Source: Syntrophomonadaceae bacterium
Lineage (GTDB): Bacteria; Bacillota; Syntrophomonadia; Syntrophomonadales; Syntrophomonadaceae
Direction: 5' to 3'
DNA: 5,416 nucleotides
Assembly (NCBI GenBank): GCA_012522705.1
Contig: JAAYJY010000254.1
Span: 1 to 5,416, forward strand
Positions 5,086 through 5,416 of the stretch are shown piece by piece. The position numbers and the translations under genes are program-made. Position 1 is the first letter of the stretch, and every line of letters starts with the position of its first letter. Under the pieces are notes generated by a model, which was not told the origin of the DNA, did no database searches, and saw only the letters and a program-made list of their open reading frames with translations.

Positions 5086-5416
5086 ATGGAGCCGGGCAGC
5101 AAAATAGCAGCTTCGTCAGCCATCAAAATGGCTTTGTCCGCATCACGGGCGGAAGAGGTACAAATCAAGAAAGCTCTTCTGGACGAATATGGGATCAGGG
5201 CCGTGGCGGTTGATTACGGGGGAGAGTTCATCTCCTCAATGGCCAAGATAGTAGAGCGTTCGGTGGTGGCCGCCAAGAGAGAGGGTGTCATCAAGGATAC
5301 CCACTCCGATGAAGGAGCGGTTGCGGGAGCCTCGCGGGAGGCGCTGTCCCAGATAATGCCCAAGGCATTGGGTCTCAATGTGGGGGGGAAAATCGGGGTA
5401 GCCCGGTATCAGGATC
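5086..5416 (+). CDS. HutP-family protein, N-terminal part (3' end off window)
   Basis: The first 110 residues of a HutP-family protein are present; the frame is still open at the window edge. B. subtilis HutP (148 residues) is an RNA-binding antiterminator of the hut operon that acts when bound to L-histidine and a divalent metal. Here the sequence starts SKIAASSAIKMALSASRAEE and continues with AVAVDYGGEFISSMAKIVER (39-58), AAKREGVIKDTHSDEGAVAG (62-81), REALSQIMPKALGLN (84-98) and GGKIGVARYQD (100-110), the pattern of the HutP homologues common in Clostridia. The B. subtilis metal ligands H73 and H77 (HALYH) align with GAVAG here, while a nearby His73-Ser-Asp-Glu76 could replace them. ATG 5086 has a perfect AGGAGG 8 nt upstream. 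No histidine-utilisation gene is adjacent, so the ligand and target RNA may differ from hut. The family is fairly secure, the exact function not, so no symbol is given. Confidence 0.85.
   Translation, partial: MEPGSKIAASSAIKMALSASRAEEVQIKKALLDEYGIRAVAVDYGGEFISSMAKIVERSVVAAKREGVIKDTHSDEGAVAGASREALSQIMPKALGLNVGGKIGVARYQD

Noticed and set aside
1..5416. CRISPR array, insertion sequence, tRNA or rRNA gene
   Set aside because: No regularly spaced repeats, transposase-like frame, terminal inverted repeats, cloverleaf or rRNA-like sequence was found on reading both strands.

Overview
The window looks like chromosomal DNA of an anaerobic member of the Bacillota, most likely class Clostridia. This is inferred from the gene families present (formate--tetrahydrofolate ligase, a B. 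subtilis-like GTP cyclohydrolase I, a clostridial-type HutP-family protein, LarB) and from strong GGAGG-type ribosome binding sites with a mix of ATG, GTG and TTG starts. No species can be named. No mobile element, CRISPR array, rRNA or tRNA gene was seen, and no protein gene appears broken.

Layout. (1) Positions 1-719 hold the C-terminal part of fhs (+), cut by the window edge and followed by a hairpin across its stop codon and a good rho-independent terminator (783-829). (2) Converging on it are two minus-strand genes: folE (857-1426) and, 97 bp upstream of it, a TsaA/TrmO-type gene (1524-2333) whose protein also carries an FmdE-like domain and an EF-hand-like acidic tail. (3) A short divergent intergenic region contains a perfect 9-bp inverted repeat (2402-2427) overlapping a candidate promoter. 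(4) A plus-strand series then runs to the window end: rluB (2473-3186), an unknown basic/acidic protein (3294-3725), larB (3759-4511), an unknown membrane-anchored protein (4566-5057) and the start of a HutP-family gene (5086 to the edge). Gaps are 107, 33, 54 and 28 bp. The last four genes look like one transcription unit; rluB may belong to it.

How the genes fit together. fhs and folE both concern folate/one-carbon chemistry, but they converge and so are not one operon. The trmO-like gene and rluB, transcribed divergently, both belong to RNA-modification families (tRNA position 37 and 23S rRNA pseudouridine). LarB makes the first intermediate of the nickel-pincer cofactor; larA, larC and larE are not in view. 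The HutP-family protein may be a small-molecule-responsive RNA-binding regulator.

The most interesting points are the three-part TsaA/FmdE-like/EF-hand-like protein, the hairpins built on the fhs and rluB stop codons, the hairpin that could mask the ribosome binding site of the 4566 gene, the operator-like repeat in the divergent promoter region, and two uncharacterised genes flanking larB. I saw no clear evidence of a wholly new multi-gene system.
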